In this document: positions 6,569 to 13,894 of the stretch, in pieces
Layout: every line of letters starts with the position of its first letter
How positions within the stretch are numbered: position 1 is the first letter of the stretch
Assembly: GCA_938091745.1 (NCBI GenBank)
Contig: CALLJK010000004.1
Coordinates: forward strand, 1-43,845
Length of the DNA stretch: 43,845 nt
Reading direction: 5' to 3'
Source: Candidatus Bipolaricaulota bacterium
GTDB taxonomy: Bacteria; Bipolaricaulota; Bipolaricaulia; RBG-16-55-9; DRXL01
Program-made: the position numbers and the translations under genes
Notes under the pieces: model-generated
Databases searched by the model: none
What the model was told of the DNA's origin: nothing
The model's input: the letters and a program-made list of their open reading frames with translations, nothing else

Positions 6569-6652
6569 CGGAGGGAGAGGGATTCGAACCCCCGGCGCTC
6601 ATCGCGCTACGGTTTTCAAGACCGTCGCCTTCGTCCGCTCGGCCATCCCTCC
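6569..6652 (-). tRNA. tRNA-Ser (anticodon TGA)
   Basis: A class II tRNA: acceptor GGAGGGA (6646-6652) with TCCCTCC (6570-6576), anticodon stem-loop ACGGT-CTTGAAA-ACCGT giving TGA, a long variable arm, and T arm with GGTTCGAATCC. The discriminator is G73. CCA is not encoded, unlike the other three tRNAs here; the next bases belong to a family A repeat. Confidence 0.95.
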
Positions 6653-6661
6653 GGCTCTTTT

Positions 6662-6670
6662 ATTATAACA
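6662..6670 (-). promoter_or_regulatory. Extended -10 promoter of tRNA-Ser(TGA)
   Basis: On the minus strand TG-T-TATAAT lies ten bases before the tRNA 5' end at 6652. The -35 region is weak. It is divergent from the promoter at 6678-6706. Confidence 0.5.
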
Positions 6671-6677
6671 AACTCAG

Positions 6678-6706
6678 TTGACGCGCGACAGTATCTGACT
6701 TAAGAT
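6678..6706 (+). promoter_or_regulatory. Promoter of the membrane winged-helix regulator
   Basis: TTGACG (6678-6683), 17 bases, TAAGAT (6701-6706). The predicted start is near 6713, so the ATG at 6718 would have a leader of about five bases or none. This also rules out the in-frame TTG at 6706 as the start. Confidence 0.65.
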
Positions 6707-6717
6707 TGTCCGTGACG

Positions 6718-7653
6718 ATGGCGCGACGAACCTTTACGATCCTCATAGCTGTGATTGCCCTGGCGCTCAGTCTGCCCGCAGCGCTCTGGCTCAGTACTCG
6801 CATAGCGCAGGAGCACGAGCGCGAGTTTCTCCGACGCAGCGAATGGGTAGCGAGAAACTTCGCTGACCAGGTCTGGCTCCAGCTGAAGACTCTGGAAGAC
6901 TCAGCGCGGCTCCGCGCGGCCTTCAGCACGATGGTGGACGAATTCGTCGTCATGGACCCGGTGATCTACGCCCAAATCGTTGTGGATGGTGAGCTTGTGG
7001 CGCAGCACCAGCATTTGGGAGATGTGCCAACGGAGCGCGTGCTCGCCTTACCTGAAGGAGGAATTGCTTCTCGCAAGGTCGAGCGCAAGCGATTGGAGAA
7101 TGGGCTTGAGTATCTCGATCTATGGCGTGCCATCGAACCTGGAGGCGTCAGCGAGCCTGTACAAAGTTATGTGCGGCTTGGGGTCTCGCTCGCGCCGCTT
7201 ACCGACGCGACAGGGGCGATCTACCGGCTGGCAGTGCTGTGGGCGCTGGGCTTCGTCTTTGTCATCGGTGGGCTTGCGTATCTGTCGTGGCCGTGGTGGG
7301 CTCGGAGAGTTCAGAGCTCTAAGTTAAGTCTGAGCACTGAGAACTCAGAACTCTCTTTCGGGCAGCTCATCATTGACGATCACGCCAAAGAAGTTCGTCT
7401 CAATGGGGCGACACTCCCCTTGACCCCGCGAGAGTACGCCCTCATAAAGCTCTTAGCTTCCGAGCCAGGGAGGGTCTTCTCTGCCCAAGAGATCATCGAG
7501 CGGGCCTGGGCTACGGAGAAATTTGTCTCGACTGAAGACGTCAAGAAATATATCTATCTCCTGCGCCGGAAGCTTGAGAGCGATCCCCAAAACCCCAAAG
7601 TTCTTGTCACCGTGCGCGGGTTTGGGTATAAGTTCGTGCCCCCTGAGCAATAA
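6718..7653 (+). CDS. Membrane-spanning one-component regulator with C-terminal OmpR/PhoB-type DNA-binding domain
   Basis: A 311-residue protein with an unusual order of parts. Helix 1 (about residues 5-25) is followed by about 140 residues expected in the periplasm (resembling sensor-kinase input domains), then helix 2 (about 170-193), a Ser-rich linker, and finally a winged-helix domain (about 225-310) with the PhoB-family pattern LTPREYALIKLLASEPGRVF...VKKYIYLLRRKLE...VRGFGYKF. No kinase or receiver domain is present. It should sense an envelope signal and act on DNA at the membrane. ToxR/CadC-type regulators have the DNA-binding domain at the N-terminus, so this is the reverse layout. The next genes encode an exported protein and cupredoxins, which are candidate targets. 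GTG 6712 is an alternative start. Confidence 0.8.
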   Translation: MARRTFTILIAVIALALSLPAALWLSTRIAQEHEREFLRRSEWVARNFADQVWLQLKTLEDSARLRAAFSTMVDEFVVMDPVIYAQIVVDGELVAQHQHLGDVPTERVLALPEGGIASRKVERKRLENGLEYLDLWRAIEPGGVSEPVQSYVRLGVSLAPLTDATGAIYRLAVLWALGFVFVIGGLAYLSWPWWARRVQSSKLSLSTENSELSFGQLIIDDHAKEVRLNGATLPLTPREYALIKLLASEPGRVFSAQEIIERAWATEKFVSTEDVKKYIYLLRRKLESDPQNPKVLVTVRGFGYKFVPPEQ

Positions 7654-7751
7654 GAGCGTTCTGATCGAGCGCTTGACCTTCCCGGCACCCGCAAGACACC
7701 GCCGAAGCATCGCGCTGGCTCCTGCTTTCTATTCCCTTGACAGCCCCACGG

Positions 7752-7760
7752 TGCTATAGT
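7752..7760 (+). promoter_or_regulatory. Extended -10 promoter
   Basis: TG-C-TATAGT ends 25 bases before the GTG start at 7786. A perfect TTGACA at 7737-7742 is only 12 bases away, too close to act as its -35 box. Confidence 0.4.
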
Positions 7761-7785
7761 CTCGCCATAGAGAGGTGAGCCCGGT

Positions 7786-8325
7786 GTGGTGAGATGGGGA
7801 GCAGCTGTTGTACTCATATTGTTTCTGTTTTTGGGGCAAGCCAAGTCGCAGTCGTCTCAAGTCACAGAGCTTTTAGCTTTGGCTGACCGGACGATTGAGC
7901 TGACGCAGCTGGCCTTGCAACATGCGTCGTTTGCGTTCTTTGCGCTCACGGTGCGAGACGCGCAATGGCACGCCCAGAGTGCTATCAATCTCTTAGAAGG
8001 GCCGTCATCGCCGCGCTATGACCCCAAGTACGGTGCGCAGACGCAGACCCCTGGCGCTATCTCTCAAGCCAAGGAGCTGGTCGAGCGTCTGAAGCAATCC
8101 GAGTTCGCTAGCGATCTCGAAGCCGCGGGCAATCACGTGGTCGTCTTTCTCAGCGCCGCTGATGAAAAGATCGTCGGCGGGCGTTCGAGCCAGAACATCG
8201 CGCAGATCCGTGCCCAGGTGCAGCTGGGTTTAGGGTTTCTCAAAGCGGCGCTTGGCTGCACTGATGATCCGCTCTCTATCGGCGGAGTACGCGCTATCCA
8301 AGAATATTTGCGCAAGCGACGCTAA
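7786..8325 (+). CDS. Exported protein of unknown function
   Basis: A 179-residue protein, starting at GTG 7786 behind an AGAGGTGAG ribosome-binding site. Residues 4-20 form a signal peptide ending near GQAKSQ. The mature part is largely helical, with segments such as QVTELLALADRTIELTQLALQHASFAFFALTVRDAQWHAQSAI cut into heptad-like stretches. It shares features with small four-helix periplasmic proteins, where helices could pack around a metal or another protein, but I do not recognise a family. One Cys near the C-terminus (ALGCTDD). It lies between the membrane regulator and the cupredoxin cluster, which hints at an envelope role. Confidence 0.6.
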   Translation: MVRWGAAVVLILFLFLGQAKSQSSQVTELLALADRTIELTQLALQHASFAFFALTVRDAQWHAQSAINLLEGPSSPRYDPKYGAQTQTPGAISQAKELVERLKQSEFASDLEAAGNHVVVFLSAADEKIVGGRSSQNIAQIRAQVQLGLGFLKAALGCTDDPLSIGGVRAIQEYLRKRR

Positions 8326-8400
8326 GGGGGGTGAAACAGAGCTAAGTTCACGAGCTTGGAAGTTCCTAAGTTCAATCTCTCTCAAGGAGGCACAGACGAA

Positions 8401-9057
8401 ATGAACGGATTTACGAAATTCAGTCTATTAGTAACGGTGATCGTTGGGGTGGCGTTAGGGCTTGGCACGAGTGTCGCTCTGCTAGGCCAAGGCGGAACGG
8501 TCAGCGTCAGCATTGTAGATTTCGCGTTCAATCCCAAGACGATCACCGTGCCGGTAGGCACGACGGTGCGCTGGACAAATAACGGCAGTGCCCCACACAC
8601 TGTAACCAGCACGAGCAGCCCTAGGGCGTTCGATTCCGGAACGCTCAATCCGGGCGATTCGTTCGAGTTCACGTTCAAGACCGCGGGGCAGTTCCCCTAT
8701 TTCTGCGAGATCCATCCGTCCATGAGGGGAATGGTCATCGTCGAGGGGCAGCAAGAAGTTCAAGAGCTCGCGCTCATTCATAGCCTCAAGGAGGGCAAGA
8801 TTTTCCCGGAGACGATCACGGTGAGCAAGGGCGTGAAGGTGCGGCTCTTCAACACCGCTTTAGACGGAGCACATCCGTCGGTCGTCATCAGCTCCGACGA
8901 AGATGGGAAGAACCCGGTCTTCGGAGTGAAGCCCTTTGCTGTCAATCCGGGCCAATTGATGACGATCGAGTTCACTCCCGACAAGGCCGGGACGTTCTTC
9001 ATCAGTCATCGGCCCCACGGGCACAATATTGTGGGCAAGCTCGTCGTCAAAGAGTGA
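8401..9057 (+). CDS. Exported double-cupredoxin protein
   Basis: A 218-residue secreted protein with a signal peptide (residues 1-30). Domain 1 (about 33-118) is a plastocyanin-like cupredoxin with all type 1 copper ligands: His in SAPHTV, then Cys, His and Met in YFCEIHPSMRG. Domain 2 (about 125-218) has the same fold pattern but no Cys; only a cluster SHRPHGHN remains, so it is degenerate or binds metal differently. Likely role: electron carrier or copper handling in the periplasm. The ATG at 8401 has AAGGAGG upstream; the open frame begins earlier but lacks a signal sequence there. It is followed 14 bases later by a lipoprotein cupredoxin. Confidence 0.88.
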   Translation: MNGFTKFSLLVTVIVGVALGLGTSVALLGQGGTVSVSIVDFAFNPKTITVPVGTTVRWTNNGSAPHTVTSTSSPRAFDSGTLNPGDSFEFTFKTAGQFPYFCEIHPSMRGMVIVEGQQEVQELALIHSLKEGKIFPETITVSKGVKVRLFNTALDGAHPSVVISSDEDGKNPVFGVKPFAVNPGQLMTIEFTPDKAGTFFISHRPHGHNIVGKLVVKE

Positions 9058-9071
9058 AGGAGCTGTGAAGC

Positions 9072-9443
9072 ATGAACAAGAGACTTCTCAGTGTGCTCGC
9101 AGCGCTCGCAGTAGTGCTCAGCGGGTGCGATCTGTTCAAGGGGCAGCCGCCTGCTGAGCCTGCTGTGCAGGAGATCACAATCGTGCTCAAAGAATGGCAA
9201 ATTATCTCCGCCCGGCTGACAGTCAAAGCCGGCAAAGTCCGCTTCGTTGTCAAGAACCAAGGGACGACGGACCACGGCTTCGAGGTCGAGGGTCAGGGCA
9301 TAGAAGAAGAGATAGATCCCTTCCCGCCGGGGCGGACTCGGACGCTCGAGCTGGAGCTGGCCCCTGGCACCTATGAAGTGTACTGTCAGGTCCCAGGGCA
9401 CGAAGAGCTGGGCATGAAGGGCGAGCTGATCGTCAAGCCATAA
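9072..9443 (+). CDS. Lipoprotein cupredoxin
   Basis: A 123-residue lipid-anchored blue copper protein. The signal peptide ends in a lipobox LSGC (Cys about residue 19). The mature part holds one cupredoxin domain with ligands His in TTDHGFEV and Cys, His and Met in YCQVPGHEELGMKG. The leading segment IVLKEWQIISARLTVKAGKV is typical of sulfocyanin- and plastocyanin-like domains. It probably shuttles electrons on the outer face of the inner membrane or the inner face of the outer membrane. It belongs to the cluster of three cupredoxin genes with a CHRD protein. Confidence 0.88.
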   Translation: MNKRLLSVLAALAVVLSGCDLFKGQPPAEPAVQEITIVLKEWQIISARLTVKAGKVRFVVKNQGTTDHGFEVEGQGIEEEIDPFPPGRTRTLELELAPGTYEVYCQVPGHEELGMKGELIVKP

Positions 9444-9472
9444 TAAAGCACAAGAAAGAGAGGTGACTCACG

Positions 9473-10012
9473 ATGCACACGAGAACGCAATGGGTGAGTA
9501 CAGCCTTGGTTGGACTGTTTGTAGTGCTGGCTGTTGTGTACGTGCTGGGGCAGTATGGCCCGCCGGAGCCGCCCCAGCCTCCGACGCCTCCACAACAACA
9601 GACAGGGGTGGCAGTGCTGACGGCAACGCTGACGGTGGCTCAAGAGATACCGCCGCCTGCCATGGCGACCCCACCGACCGCTAAAGGTGCAGCTGTGCTG
9701 CTCTTTGACCCAACGACCAATACGCTGAACTTCACGCTCGCGTATGCGGGGCTGAGCGGCGCAGCGGTAGCTGCTCACTTTCACGAAGGAGCCGTCGGCG
9801 TTGCTGGCCCGGTCGTCCAGACGATCTGTGGCCCGCAGAACCAGAACCCCTTGCTAGGGGCTTGCTCGACTTCCAACAGCGGTTTCCTGACGGGCACGTG
9901 GGCTGTGCCGGCCGGTCTCGTTCCGACGTTGCTCAACGGCGGGCTCTATCTGAACGTGCACACCCAGCTCAACCCCGCAGGCGAGATCCGCGGGCAGATC
10001 AATATCCCGTAA
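9473..10012 (+). CDS. Exported CHRD-domain protein
   Basis: A 179-residue secreted protein: signal peptide or membrane anchor (residues 8-26), a Pro/Gln-rich spacer (about 28-45), then a CHRD domain (about 47-179) with VAAHFHEGAVGVAGPVV and GGLYLNVHTQLNPAGEIRGQI. CHRD domains were described in chordin and occur in many bacterial exported proteins, often next to copper proteins; their biochemical role is not established. The His residues in HFHEG and NVHT are the conserved ones. An AGAGAGGTGA ribosome-binding site precedes the ATG. Two Cys (TICGP and GACST) may form a disulfide. Confidence 0.85.
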   Translation: MHTRTQWVSTALVGLFVVLAVVYVLGQYGPPEPPQPPTPPQQQTGVAVLTATLTVAQEIPPPAMATPPTAKGAAVLLFDPTTNTLNFTLAYAGLSGAAVAAHFHEGAVGVAGPVVQTICGPQNQNPLLGACSTSNSGFLTGTWAVPAGLVPTLLNGGLYLNVHTQLNPAGEIRGQINIP

Positions 10013-10033
10013 GGATGCCCTCCAGCTCCAACC

Positions 10034-10081
10034 TGATCACGGAAGGTGCGGGGAGACCCATCCCCGTGCCTTCCGTGATTC
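10034..10081. repeat. Family B palindromic element, copy 1
   Basis: GATCACGGAAGGTGCGGGGA and CCCCGTGCCTTCCGTGATTC form a long, near-perfect hairpin with a short loop. It lies in the 125-base gap between the CHRD gene and the next cupredoxin and could end transcription, although no T-run follows. Ends match three other copies in the window. Confidence 0.75.
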
Positions 10082-10087
10082 ACATAT

Positions 10088-10116
10088 TTGACAAAGCTCC
10101 CCTTGTCAGTTATCTT
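10088..10116 (+). promoter_or_regulatory. Promoter of the cupredoxin-hydrolase-gcdH unit
   Basis: TTGACA (10088-10093), 17 bases, TATCTT (10111-10116). The predicted start near 10123 leaves a leader of about 15 bases before the ATG at 10138. Confidence 0.6.
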
Positions 10117-10137
10117 ACTCCCAGGTGATTTGTCTTT

Positions 10138-10527
10138 ATGCAATATGTGTGGATCATTCTTGCTGTAGCGGTGCTCGCGGTAGGGGCTGTGCTGGTCTTA
10201 AGTAGTCAGCCGTCGGCTATCGTGGACCAGCAAGTCAAGATCACGCTCGTCGAGTGGAAGATCTCCCCAAACCCTATTGAGCTTGTGGCTGGTCCGGCGC
10301 GGTTGGTCGTCTTCAATATGGGCTTTCAGGCCCATGCCTTAGCCATTATGGGGATGGACCGAAAAGTCGTGCGCCAACTGGAAGTTGTGCCCGCTGGCCA
10401 GATCCACACGTTCTTGATTGAGCTGCCCAAGGGGGAGTTTCTGCTCTATGACTCTCTGAATTGTCGCGACCCCATCCGAGGAGCCTGCGAGAGGAAGACC
10501 ATGGTCAGCAAGATCATCGTGCGATGA
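10138..10527 (+). CDS. Membrane-anchored cupredoxin-like protein
   Basis: A 129-residue protein with an N-terminal membrane anchor (residues 4-22) and one cupredoxin-like domain. The pattern ITLVEWKISPNPIELVAGPARLVVFNMG matches the first strands of the family and HALAIMG places a His where the first copper ligand falls. The C-terminal loop reads NCRDPIRGACERKTM: Cys and Met are present, but the usual His between them is not, and an extra Cys appears, perhaps forming a disulfide. Copper binding is therefore uncertain. It starts a transcription unit that continues with the hydrolase (overlap ATGA) and gcdH. Confidence 0.7.
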   Translation: MQYVWIILAVAVLAVGAVLVLSSQPSAIVDQQVKITLVEWKISPNPIELVAGPARLVVFNMGFQAHALAIMGMDRKVVRQLEVVPAGQIHTFLIELPKGEFLLYDSLNCRDPIRGACERKTMVSKIIVR

Positions 10528-11405
10528 GAGCGTGGGGCATAGCCATTGGCACTCTACTGGCGCTGTTTCTCAGTGTGAATACTGAACAAAGAGTCTGGGT
10601 GCTCTTCCATGGGGTTGGGGGCTCAGGGCGCGATTGGCGCTACGTCGCTCCAGAGCTGAGTCACTCTGGGCAGATGGTGCTGCGGCCATCGCTGCCCAAC
10701 CGTGCAGGGCTCTTTGCGTGGGCGGAGAACGTCGTGGAATTCTTTGCTCAGAATAGTTTACTGGAGCGTGAGGATCGAAGCGTTTACGTCGTGGCTCACA
10801 GCTTCAGTGGGGCGGTCGTGCTCTTTCTGCTGAGAACGGCTTACGATCTGTACCATCAACATCTGGCTTCTCGAGAAGCTCAGCTCGTCTGTGCTCAGGT
10901 GCGTGAGCGTGCCGCAAGGGCGTGTCAGCAGATTAAATCGGGCTGGCAGGCTCTGCTAGCAGAGCCTCAGCGGGCACAGCGCTGGGTGCGTGTCGCTTTA
11001 AAGATCGAACAGGTCTTTCTCTATCATCCGGCGCTGCGTGGCGCTTGCGGCGCAGACTTAGACCTTCTCGGCCTTGGCGGCGACGCCACGGCCTCGCTCC
11101 AGCTCCTCGAGCAACTCGGGGATTTCTTCTATGTGCCCCTTGAGCATATAACATGGGATGGCCAGATCGGTATTACGAATCTCTATGGGGGTAAAGCGTT
11201 CATGATCTCGCTCTGCGGCTTTTACACAAACGACTCCATGCTCAGTTACGAACAGCAGCGGCTCTTGCAGAAAGCCCCAGGGTATCGGGAACTCTTCTTT
11301 GATCGTCGCTCGCACTTCGACTTTGCCCTCAGCCGCGCTGCAGGGCGGCAGCTCGCGCGAGCTCTGTGCAGATTCGCTCAAACATCATATGGAGGTGTGG
11401 TATGA
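10524..11405 (+). CDS. Exported alpha/beta-hydrolase-like protein
   Basis: A 293-residue protein with an N-terminal signal or anchor (residues 3-18). The core resembles lipase-type alpha/beta hydrolases: an oxyanion-hole segment LFHGVGGSGRDW (about 27-38), a nucleophile elbow VVAHSFSGAVV (about 93-103, Ser in A-H-S-F-S) and a late His in RRSHFDF (about 265). An inserted charged helical region (about 120-175) would form a lid. The substrate is unknown. It overlaps both neighbours by four bases (ATGA on each side), so it is translated together with the cupredoxin upstream and glutaryl-CoA dehydrogenase downstream, an unexpected grouping. Confidence 0.65.
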   Translation: MRAWGIAIGTLLALFLSVNTEQRVWVLFHGVGGSGRDWRYVAPELSHSGQMVLRPSLPNRAGLFAWAENVVEFFAQNSLLEREDRSVYVVAHSFSGAVVLFLLRTAYDLYHQHLASREAQLVCAQVRERAARACQQIKSGWQALLAEPQRAQRWVRVALKIEQVFLYHPALRGACGADLDLLGLGGDATASLQLLEQLGDFFYVPLEHITWDGQIGITNLYGGKAFMISLCGFYTNDSMLSYEQQRLLQKAPGYRELFFDRRSHFDFALSRAAGRQLARALCRFAQTSYGGVV

Positions 11406-12556
11406 CCGTAGATTACTTCAACATTGAGGAGCTCTTCACAGAAGAGCAGAAGCTCATTCGGAACACCGTGCGGCGCTTCGTGGACGAAGAAGTCTTGCCT
11501 ATCATTAAAGACGCATTCGAAGCTGGGCACTTCCCCAAGGAACTCATTCCTAAGATCGCCCAGCTTGGGCTCTTGGGAGCAACGCTCAAAGAGTACGGGG
11601 GCGCGGGCATTGACTCTATTGCGTACGGGCTGGCCATGCAAGAACTCGAACGGGGCGATACAGCGATTCGCAGCTTCTGCTCGGTTCAGAACGGGCTTGT
11701 GATCTATCCCATCTACACGTTCGGGAGCACGGAGCAAAAAGAACGATGGCTTCCCAAGCTCATCCGTGGTGAAGCTGTGGGCTGCTTCGGCCTCACTGAA
11801 CCCGAACACGGCAGCGATCCCAGCGCCATGGACACCATTGCAGAGCGCCACGGAGACTCTTTCGTTCTCAATGGGACGAAAGCGTGGATCACCAACGCCA
11901 CCCTCGCTGATGTCGCGGTCGTGTGGGCCAAGCTCGATGGGGTCGTGCGCGGCTTTCTCGTGGAGAAGGGCACCCCTGGCTTTACCGCAGTGAAGATCGA
12001 GCACAAGATGTCCGCTCGGGCTTCCGACACCGGCGAGCTCTATCTCAATAACTGTCGCATTCCCAAAGAGAATATGCTTCCCGGGGCCGAGGGCCTGAAA
12101 GCCCCATTGATGTGTCTCAATCAAGGGCGCTATGCGATTGCGTGGGGAGCTGTTGGGGCAGCGATGGCGTGCTATCAAGAAGTCGTGGAATACGCCAAGC
12201 AGCGCGTGCAGTTTGACAAACCCATTGCGTCGTTTCAGTTGGTGCAAGCGAAGCTCGCCGATATGCTGACGGAGATCACGAAGGCGCAATTGCTCTGTCT
12301 GCGCTTGGGGCAGCTCAAGGAAGCGGGCAAGGTCAAGCCGGCACAGATCTCCCTCGCGAAACGAAACAACGTCGCGATAGCCCTCAAGATCGCGCGGGCA
12401 GCTCGCGATATTCTGGGAGCCAATGGTATCACCCTTGATTATCAGTCCATTCGTCACATGCTCAACTTAGAGAGCGTCTACACGCTCGAGGGCACGCATC
12501 ATATTCAGACGCTGATCTTGGGGCAGGACATTACCGGGATCTCGGCGTTTAAGTAG
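11402..12556 (+). CDS. gcdH: Glutaryl-CoA dehydrogenase, possibly the non-decarboxylating type
   Basis: A 384-residue flavoprotein of the acyl-CoA dehydrogenase family. It tracks human GCDH closely: RSFCSVQNGLVIYPIY, CFGLTEPEHGSDPSAM, NGTKAWITN, RYAIAWG, LADMLTEITKAQLLCLRLGQLK and NLESVYTLEGTHHIQ. The catalytic Glu is present in LEGTH, and the residues equal to human Glu87, Arg94, Ser95 and Thr170 are kept. The Tyr that precedes the catalytic Glu in human GCDH (Tyr369) is Leu here. A change at that place is, as I recall, a mark of non-decarboxylating enzymes, which make glutaconyl-CoA. This fits the convergent Na+ decarboxylase operon next door. The ATG at 11402 follows GGAGGTG and overlaps the hydrolase stop. 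Confidence 0.88.
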   Translation: MTVDYFNIEELFTEEQKLIRNTVRRFVDEEVLPIIKDAFEAGHFPKELIPKIAQLGLLGATLKEYGGAGIDSIAYGLAMQELERGDTAIRSFCSVQNGLVIYPIYTFGSTEQKERWLPKLIRGEAVGCFGLTEPEHGSDPSAMDTIAERHGDSFVLNGTKAWITNATLADVAVVWAKLDGVVRGFLVEKGTPGFTAVKIEHKMSARASDTGELYLNNCRIPKENMLPGAEGLKAPLMCLNQGRYAIAWGAVGAAMACYQEVVEYAKQRVQFDKPIASFQLVQAKLADMLTEITKAQLLCLRLGQLKEAGKVKPAQISLAKRNNVAIALKIARAARDILGANGITLDYQSIRHMLNLESVYTLEGTHHIQTLILGQDITGISAFK

Positions 12557-12580
12557 GAGCGAACGGCCGTTCGCCTCTAC

Positions 12581-12643
12581 AGGCCCTTATCTCTCTGCTC
12601 CCCTCTGTAGGTCACTACGGGAGAGGGGATGGGGGTGAGGGCC
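12581..12643. repeat. Family C palindromic element, copy 1
   Basis: It contains CCCTCTGTAG-GTCA-CTACGGGAGAGGGG and ends with GGGGGTGAGGGCC followed by five T. It lies between the convergent gcdH and decarboxylase beta genes and is a plausible two-way terminator. The core matches three other copies. Confidence 0.75.
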
Positions 12644-12646
12644 TTT

Positions 12647-13762
12647 TTATCGCAAGAAGTGCAAGAACATCCCGGCAGCGACCATCGTGCCGATCACCCC
12701 GGCGACGTTCGGCCCCATCGCGTGCATCAGGAGGAAATTTCTCGGGTTGGCTTGCTGCCCTAAGATCTGAACGACCCGCGCCGACATGGGCACAGCCGAG
12801 ACCCCCGCCGCGCCGATCATGGGGTTGATCTTCTCTTGAGAGAAGAGATTCATGATCTTGCCCATCACCACGCCGAAAGCTGTGGCCGTCGCAAATGCAA
12901 CAATACCCAGAACAAAGACTAACACTGTTTGCGGCTTCAAGAAATTATCCGCGGTCATCGAGCCCCCGATAGAGATCCCCAAGAGTATTACTAAGATATC
13001 CATAAACGCTTCGGAAGCCGTCTTGGCGAGCCTCTCCGTGACCCCGCACTCCCGCAAGAGATTCCCAAACATGAAGCACCCCACTAACGGCGCGGCCATC
13101 GGCACAAGCCAAATAATTACGGTCGCAGCAATGATAGGAAAGAGAATCTTCTCGCGTTGGGAGACCTCACGCAGCTGAGGCTTCATATAGATGGCGCGCT
13201 CGCTCTTGGTCGTGAGCGCTCTGATGACCGGAGGTTGAATCAAGGGCACGAGAGCCATATACGAATACGCTGCCGGGGCGGTCGCTGCGAGCAAATGGGG
13301 CGCTAATTTTGCCGTGAGATAGACGGTCGTCGGCCCGTCAGCACCCCCGATGATCCCAATGCTGGCGGCCTCGGGAAGGGTGAAGCCTACCAGGAGTGCC
13401 ATAACAAAGACAAAATAGACCCCAAACTGAGCGGCAGCTCCGAGAAGTAACGTCTTGGGGTTGGCGATCACTGGGCCGAAGTCGGTCATCGCTCCCAGCC
13501 CAATAAAGATCAGTAACGGCAAGACTTCGGTCGCGATGCCGACCGCATAGATCTGGGAGAAGAGCCCAGTCGACTCAGCGAAGAGCGGGGGAAAGAGATT
13601 GACGGTCATCATGCAGAAGCCGATGGGGACTAGGAGCAAGGGCTCCCATTTCTTGGCTATCCCCATATAGACAAAAAACGCCCCGATTATGAACGCGACG
13701 ATATAGCTTCCGGGAAATGGCCCTCCAGTCACGAAGCTCAAAAACCCCTCACCAATGATCAT
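12647..13762 (-). CDS. Na+-translocating decarboxylase beta subunit
   Basis: A 371-residue inner-membrane protein of the OadB/MmdB/GcdB family, with about ten helices. Signatures are GIIGGADGPTTVYLT (about residues 136-150), GISIGGSMTADNF (about 263-275), AAGVSAVPMSARV (about 315-327) and HAMGPNVAGVIG (about 345-356). It decarboxylates carboxybiotin and uses the energy to pump Na+ out of the cell. It is the last gene of a minus-strand operon: carboxyltransferase, biotin carrier, gamma-type subunit, beta subunit. Its start overlaps the gamma subunit stop by four bases. Substrate is set by the alpha subunit; glutaconyl-CoA or methylmalonyl-CoA are the candidates. Confidence 0.93.
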   Translation of the reverse strand: MIIGEGFLSFVTGGPFPGSYIVAFIIGAFFVYMGIAKKWEPLLLVPIGFCMMTVNLFPPLFAESTGLFSQIYAVGIATEVLPLLIFIGLGAMTDFGPVIANPKTLLLGAAAQFGVYFVFVMALLVGFTLPEAASIGIIGGADGPTTVYLTAKLAPHLLAATAPAAYSYMALVPLIQPPVIRALTTKSERAIYMKPQLREVSQREKILFPIIAATVIIWLVPMAAPLVGCFMFGNLLRECGVTERLAKTASEAFMDILVILLGISIGGSMTADNFLKPQTVLVFVLGIVAFATATAFGVVMGKIMNLFSQEKINPMIGAAGVSAVPMSARVVQILGQQANPRNFLLMHAMGPNVAGVIGTMVAAGMFLHFLR

Positions 13763-13893
13763 GATGACTTCTGCTCCAGCTTACGAATGATGGCGCTTGC
13801 TCCCCACAGGATGGCTGCGAGAAGACTCAAAACAAGAAAGACAACCCCAAAGCCGGCAAGCGCAACCTGAGCGACAGTTCCCCACTCGATCAT
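13759..13893 (-). CDS. Small membrane subunit of the Na+ decarboxylase (OadG-like)
   Basis: A 44-residue protein: MIEWGTVAQVALAGFG then a single membrane helix (about residues 8-34, VVFLVLSLLAAILWGAS) and a charged tail IIRKLEQKSS. Size, one helix and place between the biotin carrier and beta subunit match the OadG/gamma or GcdD family, which holds the complex together. Its stop overlaps the beta subunit start (ATGA), and its start is one base after the carrier stop. Easily missed because of its length. Confidence 0.85.
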   Translation of the reverse strand: MIEWGTVAQVALAGFGVVFLVLSLLAAILWGASAIIRKLEQKSS

Positions 13894-13894
13894 C

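Noticed and set aside
7737-7742. Perfect TTGACA before the gene at 7786
   Set aside because: Only 12 bases from TATAGT, and no -10 box at 16-18 bases. The extended -10 at 7752-7760 is the better promoter.
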